Counted from the stretch's first letter, positions 27,740 to 40,200 are shown. The stretch is 64,000 nucleotides of DNA from Thereva unica (GCA_949987705.1 OX465286.1:11451092-11515091), one strand, 5' to 3'. The notes: generated by a model not told the origin, from the sequence alone. A program made the numbers and translations.

Positions 27740-28460
27740 TCAGAGATTTCAAGATAGATTTGAAGACCGGATCTCAAAGGACTTCCTAGGCGAACGGGTC
27801 ACTAAGATCTATGACGCATGCGAAGGCAAGAGGTTCAAGCTAATTTCAGCTGCAGATATCCCGAGGGAACCTCGCATCTGGTTACCTAAAGTAAATCTGG
27901 AACTCCGCCGTCGTCGCCTGGTCCCAAGTCCAGGGTGTGAAAGGTGGACGGTGGTCGACCAGCCGAATTGACCAGAATCGGGAAACCGTGGAAACTATGC
28001 AAGAAACCGCATGGAAGAAACAGCGGCACCGACAGCAGCGAATCCATTGCGGGAACGTCCCGTTTGGACCGCCAGCTAAAGGATCAAAGAAGAAAGTAAA
28101 TGTGGAGCTTGCAAAGCTTATCCAGTGTCTCCAGGCTCAAAATTCTGCAGTTCCTACGGATGACTGGGTGGTCATTAAAGAAGAGGAACCGCTGAAGAAT
28201 GGCATTTTATTCTTTCTCCTTATCAACGGAGGATTTCGCCTTAATATAAAAGCCCTGGGTACCAGGATCATAAAAGGACAGGACAATACAACACTGCACT
28301 CAGCTCAAAATAAACCAAGATCCTGTATCCTGGTTAAAAGGCACATCAAAGCCCACCTCTGCCGGAATTGCTTTAGGCATCCGTCACACCCGTCCAAGCA
28401 ACCACTGAACGCAGTACACGAGTTATGGCTACAAAACAACGCACCAAAGTGCTAATTGGT
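27740..28460 (+). pseudogene. DUF4780-like retroelement ORF1 relic, interrupted
   Basis: Two pieces of one frame are separated by the SINE-like insertion at 27905-28092. The left piece ends PREPRIWLPKV. The right piece continues ELAKLIQCLQAQN, then AVPTDDWVVIKEEEPLKNG and NGGFRLNIKALGTRI. The order RxWxPK...LLxxQNPxxPTxxWxVIxxE is that of the DUF4780-like domain in ORF1 proteins of insect non-LTR elements. Frameshifts upstream show the gene is dead. Confidence 0.6.
27905..28092 (+). mobile_element. SINE-like element with RTE-type 3' tail, copy 2
   Basis: A 188-bp element bounded by a 17-bp target duplication, AAAGTAAATCTGGAACT (27888-27904) and AAAGTAAATGTGGAGCT (28093-28109), two mismatches. 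It starts CCGCCGTCGTCGCCTGGTCC and ends GGATCAAAGAAG. The 3' half is shared with the RTE copies at 35843 and 40868; the 5' ~95 bp are not found in those copies. The duplication fixes the 5' end exactly at the point where copy 1 also starts. No tRNA-type B box was seen. Confidence 0.75.
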
Positions 28461-29640
28461 CCTTTGGTCACACTGGAGGCAGCCCTACATCTACCTGCCG
28501 ATCACTCGGACCTTTTCAACAGATTGGTGTGTATGTCCTAATACTGGTTCCAGATCGATGAAAACGAAGAACTACTAGCTGGCCAGGCGTAGCCTTTTCC
28601 ATTGTCCTCAAAGCCCTGATGGCTCTGGGTGAGCAACGACAATCTCTAAGTATGCCTAGTCAGTCCATCACGCGAATTCACGATACGTGTTCTAGAACAT
28701 ACCAGGCAGTCGTTTTGCCAACCTTACTCTCCTGAAGCAGCAACACAAAGAGTGCCCATTGAGCATCCCGATAAGAACAATAACGTTACGGCAGCTGCAA
28801 AGCGATCGAAGGAGGCCACAAGAATTTTGAAAGGCCCACAAGCGTTCTAGAGAGCAAGGCCCATTCCGGCAATGGCGGCAGGCTGGACAGTATGATGATT
28901 AAACGCACATTCACCAGTCTCTTCAACAACCACCTTAACTTTGGTACATGAGATGTTGACAGTGATACGACACGCAAAAGCGCTAATTGAACGTTCCGGC
29001 CGCACTGAAGGCAGCCTTAGACCTAACCTAGAACGCTTGCTGCTCCGACAAAGACAGAAATTTCGTATATTCGTAGGGGAAATCTCTTCTTCCAACCTCA
29101 CAAAACCCAGGTTTTTTTCTGCATTGCCATTAAGCTAAAATAAAATCCTTAAACATTTATTAATAATTTAAAGCGTTGCTAGTGATTTTATAATATAAAA
29201 AATAATCTTGCAAATGGGGCTTGGGTTACCTTACCTGAGGGGGAACTCTAGTCTTTCAGCCAAACATCACTACTAGATTATTAATCTTATTATAAATTAA
29301 TAATTATTATTAATAAAACTCGCTGCAAAAACGTGTTATTTTAGGCTTAAAAATATATAACAGAAAAACCTTTGAAACAAAAAAGGAAAATATTTTTTTT
29401 AAATAAAGAATAAATTAAAACCGCTGATCTTTCACAGTAATAAAGCTCGTATGTTGTAATGCAAATTTATAATTAATATTCTTATTGTTTTTTGACCAAA
29501 ATTCCGTTTAAAATAAATAAAAATAAAATAATGAGATCCGTTCACTTTTCAGCGTCTTTTTGCATTTAAAAAACTGTCATAAATGTGCTGATTTAAGAGC
29601 AATGCCATCTGTTGTTCGTTGTGTATAAATTGTATACTTT
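28461..29640. other. Decayed repeat DNA then AT-rich DNA
   Basis: 28461-29110 continues the even base composition of the retroelement relic. Two similar passages, CAAAGTGCTAATTGGTCCTT near 28446 and AAAGCGCTAATTGAACGTTC near 28977, suggest an internal repeat. From 29111 it is AT-rich with nothing recognised. Confidence 0.4.
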
Positions 29641-29655
29641 TGTGCATTCAGCCAA

Positions 29656-29864
29656 CGGTATACAGAAACAAGGTAGGTAATGTAAAAGACTGTATACCGT
29701 AAACGATATTTTAGTGCTGACGTCACGTGTGGCCCGCTATCCATATAAAATCAAAACTGTTGTTGTTGTTTCTGCATTACAGCTGACGTCACTAGCCGCC
29801 CGTTTTTTTACGGTATTCGAAGCTGACGTCTCTTTTACACATTACCTTCTGTTTCTGTATACCG
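29656..29864. repeat. MITE carrying TGACGTCA sites
   Basis: Inverted ends CGGTATACAGAAACA...GGTA and TACC...TGTTTCTGTATACCG. TGCATTCAGC stands on both sides (29643-29652 and 29865-29874), likely a target duplication, with three bases (CAA) between the left copy and the terminal repeat. Inside are two perfect TGACGTCA palindromes (29718-29725, 29785-29792), one near-match (29824-29831) and a CACGTG overlapping the first. Confidence 0.75.
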
Positions 29865-31209
29865 TGCATTCAGCTAGGAGCGAAATAAAAATTTTGTTTG
29901 CATATGTGGGTAGAGTGATAAGCTGTGAAGGCGGTGATTGTTTTGGGAACAGAAAAATTTTTCTTTGAATGAAATTCAGTCGCGGTTTAGATTTCGCAAT
30001 ACGCTCCGATGCCGGACAACAGTGCTCGAGAGAAAAAAATTGCAGAATTAAAATATAATATAATAAATAAATATAAAGTGTTAAGTGCGCGGCTTTAATA
30101 TAAATATTTAATTGTTTAACAAACAAAAAAAAGGAAAAAGAAAAAATCATGTTTATGAAAAATTAATCTAAAAAAAAAATCCGTCGTTAAATTGCGTACA
30201 CAAAACTGAGAACGCAGAGTGTGTGTGGGTGGTGGATTGTGTCGCAAAATTAAATTTTCTTTATTAATTTTGTTTTTAGATATTATTATTATTATTTGTT
30301 TTTTTTTTCCTGCTAAATTTTGTAATAATTTACAAAATTTTTTTAATCATGAAAGTTTTTCGCCTCGATAATTTACGAAAACAAAACAGTAACAACAACA
30401 TATTGGAAAGAGATGGTAATATTATATATACCCGAATGCCATATACAGTACATGTAAAATTATCATGTCCGACGAGAGAAGCTATATATTTTGCATTTGA
30501 GCTTGGGGCTTGAATTCGCCTTGATGTGGGGCTTTTTTGCTGCGATGTATTTAGTTTACGAATACAAATGGCGGTCGCGGTGGTGTGATTAGGAAATTTT
30601 CAAGTGGAATTTTTTTTGTGTATTTAAAATATATCTAAAGTGTATTAAATTATAAAAAAAATTAGAATAATGTAATGCTTAATCGTATTAATCCAAAATT
30701 GATAAGTTTATCTAAAAAAAAACAATGAATAACCTGCTATCGCCAAAAAACAATGCTCTAAACTGTGTACAAGTGTAAAAAAAAAGTGAATGAAAAAAAA
30801 AAAAATTCTGAGATGGGAACATTTTCTTTGGCTCGAGGAATCGCTTTTAATGGCGTTTGTTTGTGTAAATGTTTTATTAAATGTCATTTTCCGTAAAAGA
30901 AATTCAACAAATTCACACTTTAAATAATATAAAAACATGCCTAAGCGCTTTGCTTAAATAATAATAATAATAAAAAAAAACAATTTCCCGGGAAATAATT
31001 TCTGTATGGTTGCGGCCATTAAGTGATTGACAAAAGTCACATCGACACAACATTTATGACGGATCACCACAGCACAGTGCTTCTCGGAGTGCGGCATTGA
31101 AATAATAATAAAAAAGAAACAATATAAAACAAATAAATGTGTATTTTAATTGATTTTTTTAATTAAAATAATATTTGCGTAATTTTGTGTGGATTAAATA
31201 AAATAAAAA
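29865..31209 (+). promoter_or_regulatory. 5' flank of the giant gene
   Basis: AT-rich sequence in front of the start codon at 31210. TTCAGTCG near 29975 fits the fly initiator pattern TCAGTY and is the only candidate start site I can name. Its position ~1.2 kb upstream would need either a long leader or an intron. The 54-codon ORF at 30349 lies inside. Confidence 0.3.
30349..30513 (+). CDS. Short ORF (54 codons), possible exon or upstream ORF
   Basis: ATG AAA GTT TTT CGC CTC starts a frame that reads MKVFRLDNLRKQNSNNNILE and continues to a stop at 30511-30513. Codon use and composition look like the giant gene rather than random AT-rich DNA. A possible donor (GATG|GTAATA at 30415/30416) would allow splicing after 22 codons. 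It could be an alternative first exon, an upstream ORF or chance. No family recognised. Confidence 0.25.
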   Translation: MKVFRLDNLRKQNSNNNILERDGNIIYTRMPYTVHVKLSCPTREAIYFAFELGA

Positions 31210-34200
31210 ATGGCTGAGGATGATAATTTAATGCATCCGATGCTGTTGCGTTTTCAAGAAATTGTAATTAACTTGTGCAATTATAACAATGATTATCCAA
31301 CACGAATTGATACCCTAATATCAGCCTGGAATTGTGTTGCTATTTTGGTTGAGAAATCAACAGCATCAGCTAGCGAGAATCTACTGCATTGGGTATTAAA
31401 GCATACAGTACATTTAATATTGGTAGTTGATTGGGTTAAGCTGCCGCAAGAGAAAATTGATGGTGTTAAATCAAAAATTGAACAAATCGTACCATCATTG
31501 CAGGCTGCATCGAATTTAGCATATAGATGCAAATATGTATTAAGAAACATTGATAATCCATGGGGTGACAATCGCTTATTAAGCGTTCTACGCGGTGATC
31601 CATGGGAAGTATCAGAAAGCGGTAAGTGTGTAGGACATTATTATCAAAACAAAAAAATTTACTATTTTTTTTTAATAATTACTTTAGATATAGAATTTCT
31701 AACTGAAGAGCGTGGCTGTATGATAGTACTGCGATTGCAAAAATTATGCGAAACAAAATGTGATGATATGGCATTTACATGGTCATGTAAAGCGTATACA
31801 GCACTAAAAACAGTCGATGAAAATCATACATTATGCAAATCAACATCTAACCGGCAACGCAATTTCATACTTGATGTATATTTATGCTTTTTACATAAAT
31901 TTGGACATGTCTCAAAAGTAATTGACGAGGTAAGCATGATGTGATGACTATCACGAAAAGTATATATAAATAAATATATAGAAAAAAGTATTTTAATATT
32001 ATTTTAAACAAACCAAAACAAAAAAACCCTTCAATGCATAATTTCATTTTGTTAATACAGCTCTATCGTTCAGAGTAAAAAATATTGTAAATTATAATAA
32101 ATTTAATAGGTGTAATATTTACCTGCTAAAGTGATAAATGACAGCGCTTAAGAATGGCATGTCTCTCTTAGATACAGAATTATTCTCAAAACTATCAATA
32201 CTCTTCTTCTTAAATGGCGCTACAGCTCTTGCAGGACTCGAGCCCCTCCAAGTCTCTTCTTCCAGTCGTCTCTACGTCTTGCTAGCTCTCCCCAATTTGT
32301 TATACCAAGCTTCCGTATATCTTCTAGCACGTCATCCATCCGTTATCCACTATCTCCTGGTCATCCTACTCTGGTCTACAATTGAAAGTTCTGGCTAGCA
32401 TTCTTGAAGGACCGATCAATGCAATGTCAGAGCACACAGTCTACACAGGATCTATGCCTTTGAAACCGTGTCGACCCAGGATCCAAATAAGGGTAACTGG
32501 ATTGAAAACGCCCAGCTCACTAAGGCTGCTTACACACCAAACTCGACATCGACATGACACGACGAAATTCGACAACATTTTTCTGTCGCGACACACATCT
32601 ATTCTTATCATTAAGCGAGTCTATTCACACTGAATTCGACATCGACACGACACGACAAGATTTTCTGTTGTGACACCCATTTATTCTTATTATTAAACGA
32701 GTGTATTCACACTGAATTCGACATCGACACGACACGACAGAACTCGACAAGGAAAAAAACCGTTACCGACAAAGGGCTTCACATTCAAATCAGTTTATAT
32801 CCACTGAAGGCGACACGAGGAAAAACGTCGAACGACGACTTTCGACACGTCGAGTACTTATGCAGTGACTTTCGTTGTGTCGAGTGGTTCTGGTTGTCGA
32901 ATGGTGTCGAGGTGTCGAATTTGGTGTGTACGAAGATTCGACAAAAAATTTTTTGTCGGTGGACGTTTTGTAATGTCGTGTCGATGTCGATTTTGGTGTG
33001 TAAGCAGCCTAAGGGCACATTGGTAGTCCCAGATTAATTTTGACATAGTCCTACTTGACCTTATCGTTCTCATTGTCGCTTGGCTATCAGTGCACGCCAG
33101 CAGGTCGTCCAACTCTGCTTGAAAGACAGTCGCTACAGTGACTAGGCTTATCGGTCTACTAAATCTAGAGCTTTCACTCCAGATTCTGGCGCTCGCACAT
33201 ACCTATGTTTCTGAGCATCCCAGCTTTCGGAGTCTCTTCTATTATGTTGACTATTATAGTCAGACTAGAATTTTTCCATGTGAATTTGCTCTATAGGGCC
33301 TTCAAGGGGCATCTAACGCCTTGTGCCATAAGCCTTATCATTTGCCCTCCGTGAGGAAAAATCATTGCTACTCGATCCCGAGTGCAAAAAATTGAAAAAT
33401 TTGGGTTGAATAATTACTGCGGCGTGTTATTGTAGCAAGCGGTCTCCCAACTGAGTACTAATATCGTTTAATGCTGCTTGACTTCCGTAATTGTACGAGA
33501 AGGGTTTTTTTATTCGAGGGGAATATCTGCGACCGCCTGCCTGATGAGGATGTTCACCCAAACGGTAGTGTCACCCACCCCCCCTTTTTCATGGCGTTCA
33601 GGTCCAGAATGTAAAGGCATTACTTCAGACTGGAGTCATCACCATCACCCTCAAGGGTGCTCACCAAAGCGAGAACAGTCTAGCCGTCTCTAGCTGATAT
33701 CTCCTTGCATTTCTTTCTGTTTCTTTGGGCTTCGGAAAGCTTAAGCTTCTGGTGGACGGCCTTTAGCACCACTTCCATCAATCTCCACATATCGGCCGAC
33801 CTTATCATATGGTCCAGGATGTTCTCAGGTGTTAGCTGCACCTCAGCGACTGCTTCCAACACAGCGCTGTGCTCCGCAAACCTCGGGCATTTAAAGAGTA
33901 ACATGCTCGGCGTCCTCTTTATAGTCTGGGCAGAGCGGCGAATCTCAACCTGAAGCGATGAAGGTATGCCCTATAACACTCATGCCCGCTTAAGAACTGT
34001 GTGAGGAAGTAGCTCACTTCTCCATGTTGCCATATAACCCACCTCTCCACATTTGGTACGAGTCTTTGAAAGGGCCGATGGACCGACGGATCGTCCCCCT
34101 CTACCGATCTATTGAGTATGGTAAATGGAAGTCTTCATATTAACCAATGTAATAGCTTGAGATAGTAAGCAAGGCACAAAAAAAACTAAATTTTTGCATG

Positions 34201-37200
34201 AGTAAAACTGAAGGTTCACTAAATCAATTCTTGAAGTTCTTCATTCGTTCCAATGCGCCATTCGTTTTGGTAAGCCCTTCCAGGATCAAATATTCTTCTT
34301 AAGATTTTCAGATCCGATCGCTAAGCGAGGTGGTCTATTACGTTGTTGATTAGAGGCTTAAGTGCACAGAAACCTACCCCAAAGTTTCTTCTGGTGTAAT
34401 TATTGCCACTGTATAATATCGAAGCGTCTCTTCGTTCTAGGACTCCTTCCTCGAGGAAATCATTAGTCCTGGGACTTTGCCGTAAGTCCTGACTGTTCTC
34501 GAGGCTGAGTTCTCGGTTCCATAACAAGAGTTTTTCCGAGGAGAGATTATCAACCTTTCGCCCAACCCCCATCCTGGAGTACCGTATCCGTGAATTATAC
34601 CACATCGGATAGGGTGGCCCAACTATACCCCCGGGCACTGGGTACGTCCGTCGTCGGTTGGTTATCCAGGAGGCGACGATACGATTTTGCCACCCAACTC
34701 ATGCGATAGTAATTAAAAAATTGGAGTCGAATGTTCTCATAAACTAGGGATCGCCACGCTTTTTGAAAGCAGGAGCACAATTAAATATTTTCTTGAACGC
34801 TGCAGAATACCACTAATTTACCTTGGCAGCTTTCCACGACCACATTAGCTTAAGCGGCAACAACAGAGTGGTAAACACGTTGTGCCGTGCAACATCGTAG
34901 GGAGAGCTCCTTTCGCCGCTGCTATTTTCTGCCTATAGAAAAAATCCCTGATTTCAGTTTACCTGCAATTATGGGGGTTTACTGCGCCTATTCATATAAG
35001 CTAAGTACTTTGTACTTATTTTGGACTCAAAGCTGTACTGAACGCTCAACATTGCTACGCTACAGCCCAACTCAAGCCTTAGGCTCCTCTAATCTTTTCC
35101 TCCAGTCTTCCTGATTTTTGGTTCTCCAGTTTTATGTGTGGATTAATGGCTCGACATCGGCTACAACCGCATCCTTCCATCTTTTCCTCGGTCTGTCTGT
35201 CCTTCTCCTTCGCTGATGCCAGTGAAGACCTTCCGTGTCCACTCCAGCGAAGTCTATTGAGTTTTATGAACGTTACTAAGGCTCCTGTGCTGAAAGTCGA
35301 GTCGTCACCATTTCAGTCGAATCACGACTTTCAGCACAAGGGCCTACACTCAACTTAGCATTTCCACTCGAGGCCCCTGTGGTGAAAGTCGTAATTCGAC
35401 TGAAATGTCACTTTCTTTAACTCAAACGACTTGTCACGAAAGGCGACTCGACTTTCAGCACAGGGGCCTAAGTCCATGTCGTTATAGATTTGATATAACT
35501 CGCTGTTATATCTGATTCTCCATGTTCCTTTCTCACAAGTTGGGCCTATAATGCTTCTCAAAATCTTCCTTGCAAAGGAATTTAGCATGTCCTCTATCCT
35601 TTATTTGCCCGTCCATGTTTCACTCCCGTAACATATAACAGGGCGAATTATTGTCTTATATAGTGTAAACTTCGTCTTTCGATGTGTTGCTCGAGATTTC
35701 AGCATTTCGTGGTTTCCGAAAAAGGTTATATTTCCGAGTAGAGCAGAATTCTGATTTCTTCTACCTCTACGTTTTTATTCGTCACGGGTGAGCCTAAGTA
35801 TGCGAAATGGTCCACTACTTCAACCTTATGTTATGATCACCGAAAATGCAAAAGTGTCGACTACGGTGGTTTGGACATGTTTGCCGAATGGATGAAGACC
35901 GTTTGCCACGTAAACTTCTCTGGCGAGACCGTCCCGCAGGCTGGAGAATCCAGCGATCGGCACCGAAGAAAACCTGGCTGAAGAATGTCGAGGGTGACCT
36001 AAAGAATCAACGGTTATCAGTTACCGCGGCTCGAGACGTCGCCAAAAACCGGCAAGAGTGGAAACGAATTGTGAATAGAGTTCGAGGCCCAGCGGCACCG
36101 ACACCAGCGTATCCGTTGCGGGGACGTCCCGCTCGGACCGCCAGCTAACGGATCAAAGAAGAAGAATACCCGACCACCTTAGCGGATTTGTTAACCAGCG
36201 TGTCTTTTTGATGTCTTTCTGATGACTGCTTCCAAGGCTAGGTTGAATATCATAGGCGTCAGTGCATCCCCCTGTTTGAAGCCTTTATTAACTTGAAAGG
36301 CATCTCGTACTAGTTCAGCTGACATGCCTAATTTGTGTAGGATCTGAAGTAGTTTCTTTCTCTGGATGGAGTCGTGCCTGCTTGAAGTTCACAAAGATCT
36401 GGTATACGTTAACATTCCTCTCCCAGCATATTTCTAGAAGATGCTTTTTGTGAAGATTTGGTCGGTGGTTGACCCTCCTCTTTGGAAGCGGGCTTGGTAT
36501 TCGCCTAGTAAACTTTATGATATAGATTCCAACTTGGTTTTTATGGAGGTTGTGAATAATTTATATCCTATAAGAAGGTAATGATATCCCTCTATAGTTC
36601 TCACAGCGTAGTGGGCTTCCTTCCAGTCGTTTGGTAAGTATTCCTCTATCCATACTTTGGGCTACTGGGTGGAGAATACGTTTGGGCAAAGCAATAACCT
36701 GCGAATGGTAGGAGGGACTTTAATTACATGACATCAAAAATTAATTGCAACTCAGGTTTCAGTGTCCAGATCTCCACCAGAAAGAGATGGGGATCTTCCA
36801 GCCTAACAAAAGCTATGACGTGCTTCTATACATAGATGGTCATTAGATCAGAGGCAGGTCTATGAACTGTTGTTTTCTCCCCCTTATATACATACTTCCA
36901 AAAATACTTCAATCCATCCGAACATTTCAAACATCGTACTCTTGAAGTTGATCGAAGTCCAAAGTACGTGACTACACACTTGTGCAACCTCGCGAAGAGT
37001 TCAGTCGCCCGGCATCCCACACACCTCGTGTCCTTTGTGTGGTGATCCTCGCTGCCTTACCGCCCACCGGAGCCTTTCGATCTTTATTTTCTTCACATAT
37101 ATGTCATGCGCTCGTAGATCTCGCTGTTGTATAGTCTCTGGAATCGCCCTTCCTCACATAAGGAGCCAACAATTCTTCGAAGGATTTTCCTCTTTTTGCT

Positions 37201-40200
37201 AAGCACACACACATCTCTGAGGCATATATATGAGTACCGGTAAGACCATCATCTTATATAGTAGTCCATGCTTCTTCTGTTATGGTTAGAGGCTTGCATT
37301 TAAAGAACCTTGAGAGACTATAGTAGGGTTTGTTGGCTTTAAGCAGCCGTGCGCGTATTTTTGGCTCCATATAAATTAAAAAAATGGGCATTAGCTACAA
37401 ACTAGCCGGCATTTCCTACAAACCAAAACGTGAAAGGAGTTATTTAATCAACGCCCCGACTCGTCCTGACAATAGGAATATAAGTATCAACGTTGGACGC
37501 TTGATTGTAGAACGCATCATGGAACCGATACTCGAAACTACGGGTGTCCAATGTGAAGCGTCCAACGTTCGTATTTAGACACTTTCGGGCTGATGTCGGT
37601 ATTGGCTAAATCCTTGGAGGCCAACATTCGAATGAAACATTCACCGCATCGTGTAGAGCCGACGAATGTGATAGTGGTGCTACTTAATTCCCGAACTTCC
37701 TTTGACGGGATTTCATTGGTTCTTTTCTGCTGCTTGATGATGGATGGACTCAGTGCAAATTGACGTCAACTGAATGTCTTACTCTTGACAGGACTGTTGA
37801 AAGTCCTCATGCACCAGATAGGTGGTGGTGACTGCGGTACATGTAGCTTGCAAGTAGCCAGCCTCCAGGTTTTCTTTGAGGATGTGATGAGTTTCATGTT
37901 GATTATCACGCCTACGAGGTATACCATGCAAGCACCTGGCGCAGTGATTCCTTACGATGGGTTTTTATTGAAAATCAAATGATGTCGTAGTGTAATGTCT
38001 GGAAAGTAGGCAGGGGATGGCCCGTCTCCAGTGCGAACAGAGGCCCAAATAGCGCCTTGTGCGCCGTTTTCTTGCCATAACTCGTGTACCTTCTGTTCAG
38101 TGGTTATTTGGTCGAGTGTGAAGGATGCCTAGAGCCATCCTATGGAGTTGAGGAAGCTTATCAGTGATGTGATCTCCAGTCGGGAGATCTATTTTAAGTC
38201 TTCCAAAACGTAACTGCCTGAAACTAAACGGGATACCCAACGAGGCAGTGTGGTTTCCTATAGGCCATTGTTCCGTGATGATTGCTGTGAGTTTAACAGT
38301 ATCTCGTCGAGGTCTGCAGCCTTATTCTCGTTGTCGAGTGCCGTGACCGGTGTCACTTCGACCCTCAATTGGTATTCTCATTGTCAATCAAAGTGACACT
38401 TGGCGATTAGATCGACAGATGTCGAATTCTAATTGTCACTAGGTGGAAGTGTCAGGTGACAATTTTGTCGACACGTTTGTAGGTATCGACAGTTCTATCT
38501 TACGCAAAATTTAAGCATAATAGAGGTAAACAACAATTCTTTTGATTGTATATTCCCTAAAAAATATACAAAATTAACATCCAACAACCAAAACGCAAAT
38601 AAACTAATTTTATTTATTAAGTTTTACAACTTCTTACGTCTTTTTCATACAAACGTCGCACTGTTAAAAATGTCAAACTCAATTGTCAAATGAAAATGTG
38701 TTTCATTTCACAACGTTCCCAGTAGCCCCGTCACTCGCCAACGAGAATACCACATTCAAAGTGACGTGACACCGCCTAAGGCAAATCTCACTTGGGTGAT
38801 TCGACAACGAGAATAAGGCTACTGTTTAGGGCCCTCCGCACACGAGTCGACTGATTTACAATCCCAGTTGCATACGCAACTGATTCGTGACCTTACCCCT
38901 ATAAGATAGTGGAATCGACAGAAACGAAACCGATTTGAAACCAGTTTGCACTAGTGTTTTGGTTGGTTGGAAGCGATTTCAGCTGCGTAGGTGCATTTCA
39001 TCTGAAATAGGGTGAACTCAAAAACTCAACGCTACAGACTTCTAATTGCTGATTTCGCCGTGATGCGGCAGTTTTTAGTTTTTGAATTCACCCATACTTG
39101 ACATACTGTCAAATGTTCTTGACTAAAAACTTTCTGGGTACAGAACACCGATTGATCCAAAATCATTTGCGTTCGTGTGATACCGTCGTTGGCTGTAAGC
39201 GGCCAAGTCGCCCTAGAGCTAGTGCAAGTCTCCAGTGCTATCCACTTTTGGTTGGCTAGCTGCAGTAGGTAGACAAAAATCGCGTCTGCCATTCCCGAAA
39301 GATTCCCTGCTTTGCTAGGTATTCGGCCTTTTCGTTCCCTTCTATGTTCCTATTCCTACAACTGGGAATCCAGACCAGAGTCACGTTATGCCTTCTGTCA
39401 AGCCCATCTAGCTCAGGGGCGGCAGCACAGAAGTCGTTTCAACTCATTTGTTATAATTTTCGTGTTTGGACACGTGAAAAAATTCAATTGAAAACTTGAA
39501 ACAGATGACTTGAAACGACTTCTGTGCTGTCACCCCGGCTCTGCATCACTCCACTAGCTTGGAGCGCATTATTACTGAATCCAGAGCTTTTATAGGCCGG
39601 GCGCCCACTGAAATGGTGTGGCAGTAACTTAGCAGCTTTGAGGTTTTGGCCTACTATGTGGAAATAAAGTGGTGCGGCAGTTGAATGGTGGCGGAGACGC
39701 CAAAACCTCGCCACTGCCACACCACGTCAGTGGGCGCTTGGCCACAAAGACTTGGTTGTCTTGGCTGAAAATTCAAATACTACATCCTTTTGTAGGTTCA
39801 AGTTCATTGGTTGTCAGGCCTTCAGGATCGTCAGCATTTTTGCTTGGAAGAGACTAGGATACACCGGAAGGTGGCAAGACAATGAACTGATGAACCCCTG
39901 CTCCGACGCCCCCTGACGTCTTGGAGCCGTCATCGGTGAATATTCGTACATCTCGGTCTGTTATGCCATTGAAGCCGTAGTTTTATGTCTAGTTGAATGC
40001 TTTTAAGGATAGAATGAGGATGAAGCACGTTAGAAGTGGTCTAGTGGGATGCTGGCAGAAAAGGGCATATATTTTGCGTTTAAGAAGTTATTCGGTTATT
40101 CACTGACTGTAGAAGGTCGAATTGTTCTGTTTACAAACAAATTTCTAGATTATAATGTGTGCGCAGGTCTGCAGAACACGATGGGAAAGGAAGGTGGGGT

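Larger units (their letters stand above)
35060..36660 (-). pseudogene. RTE-type reverse transcriptase relic with two nested insertions
   Basis: Read on the minus strand from 36660: RT palm fragments (VNFKQA, then FQVNKGFKQGDALTPMIFNL across frames). After the insertion at 35843-36166 comes HFAYLGSPVTNKNVE and LYKTIIRPVICYGSETW, NSFARKILRSIIGPT and WRIRYNSELYQIYNDMD. After the MITE at 35280-35468 comes NSLRWSGH, GRPRKRW-like and WRKRLEE-like residues. This is the usual order at the end of an RTE polyprotein. Several frameshifts. Confidence 0.8.
39050..39960 (-). pseudogene. Retroelement RNase H relic, split by two MITEs
   Basis: The minus strand reads DRDVRIFTDDGSKTSGGVGA (about 39960-39900), then after the MITE at 39597-39743 KALDSVIMRSKLVE, then after the second MITE ELDGLDRRHNVTLVWIPSCR and IEGNEKAEYLAKQG. 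It ends with WIALETCTSSRATWPL (about 39240). These are the ordered motifs (first D, SDSQAA-type helix, VTLVWVPGH, GNExAD) of RNase H in Jockey/I/R1-type elements. Frameshifts and a stop are present. Confidence 0.8.

Noticed and set aside
37060..38300. An exon of the giant gene inside the 10.5-kb intron
   Set aside because: The flanking exons already join in frame on a codon boundary, and no stretch here combines splice sites with protein-like sequence; part is an RTE relic.
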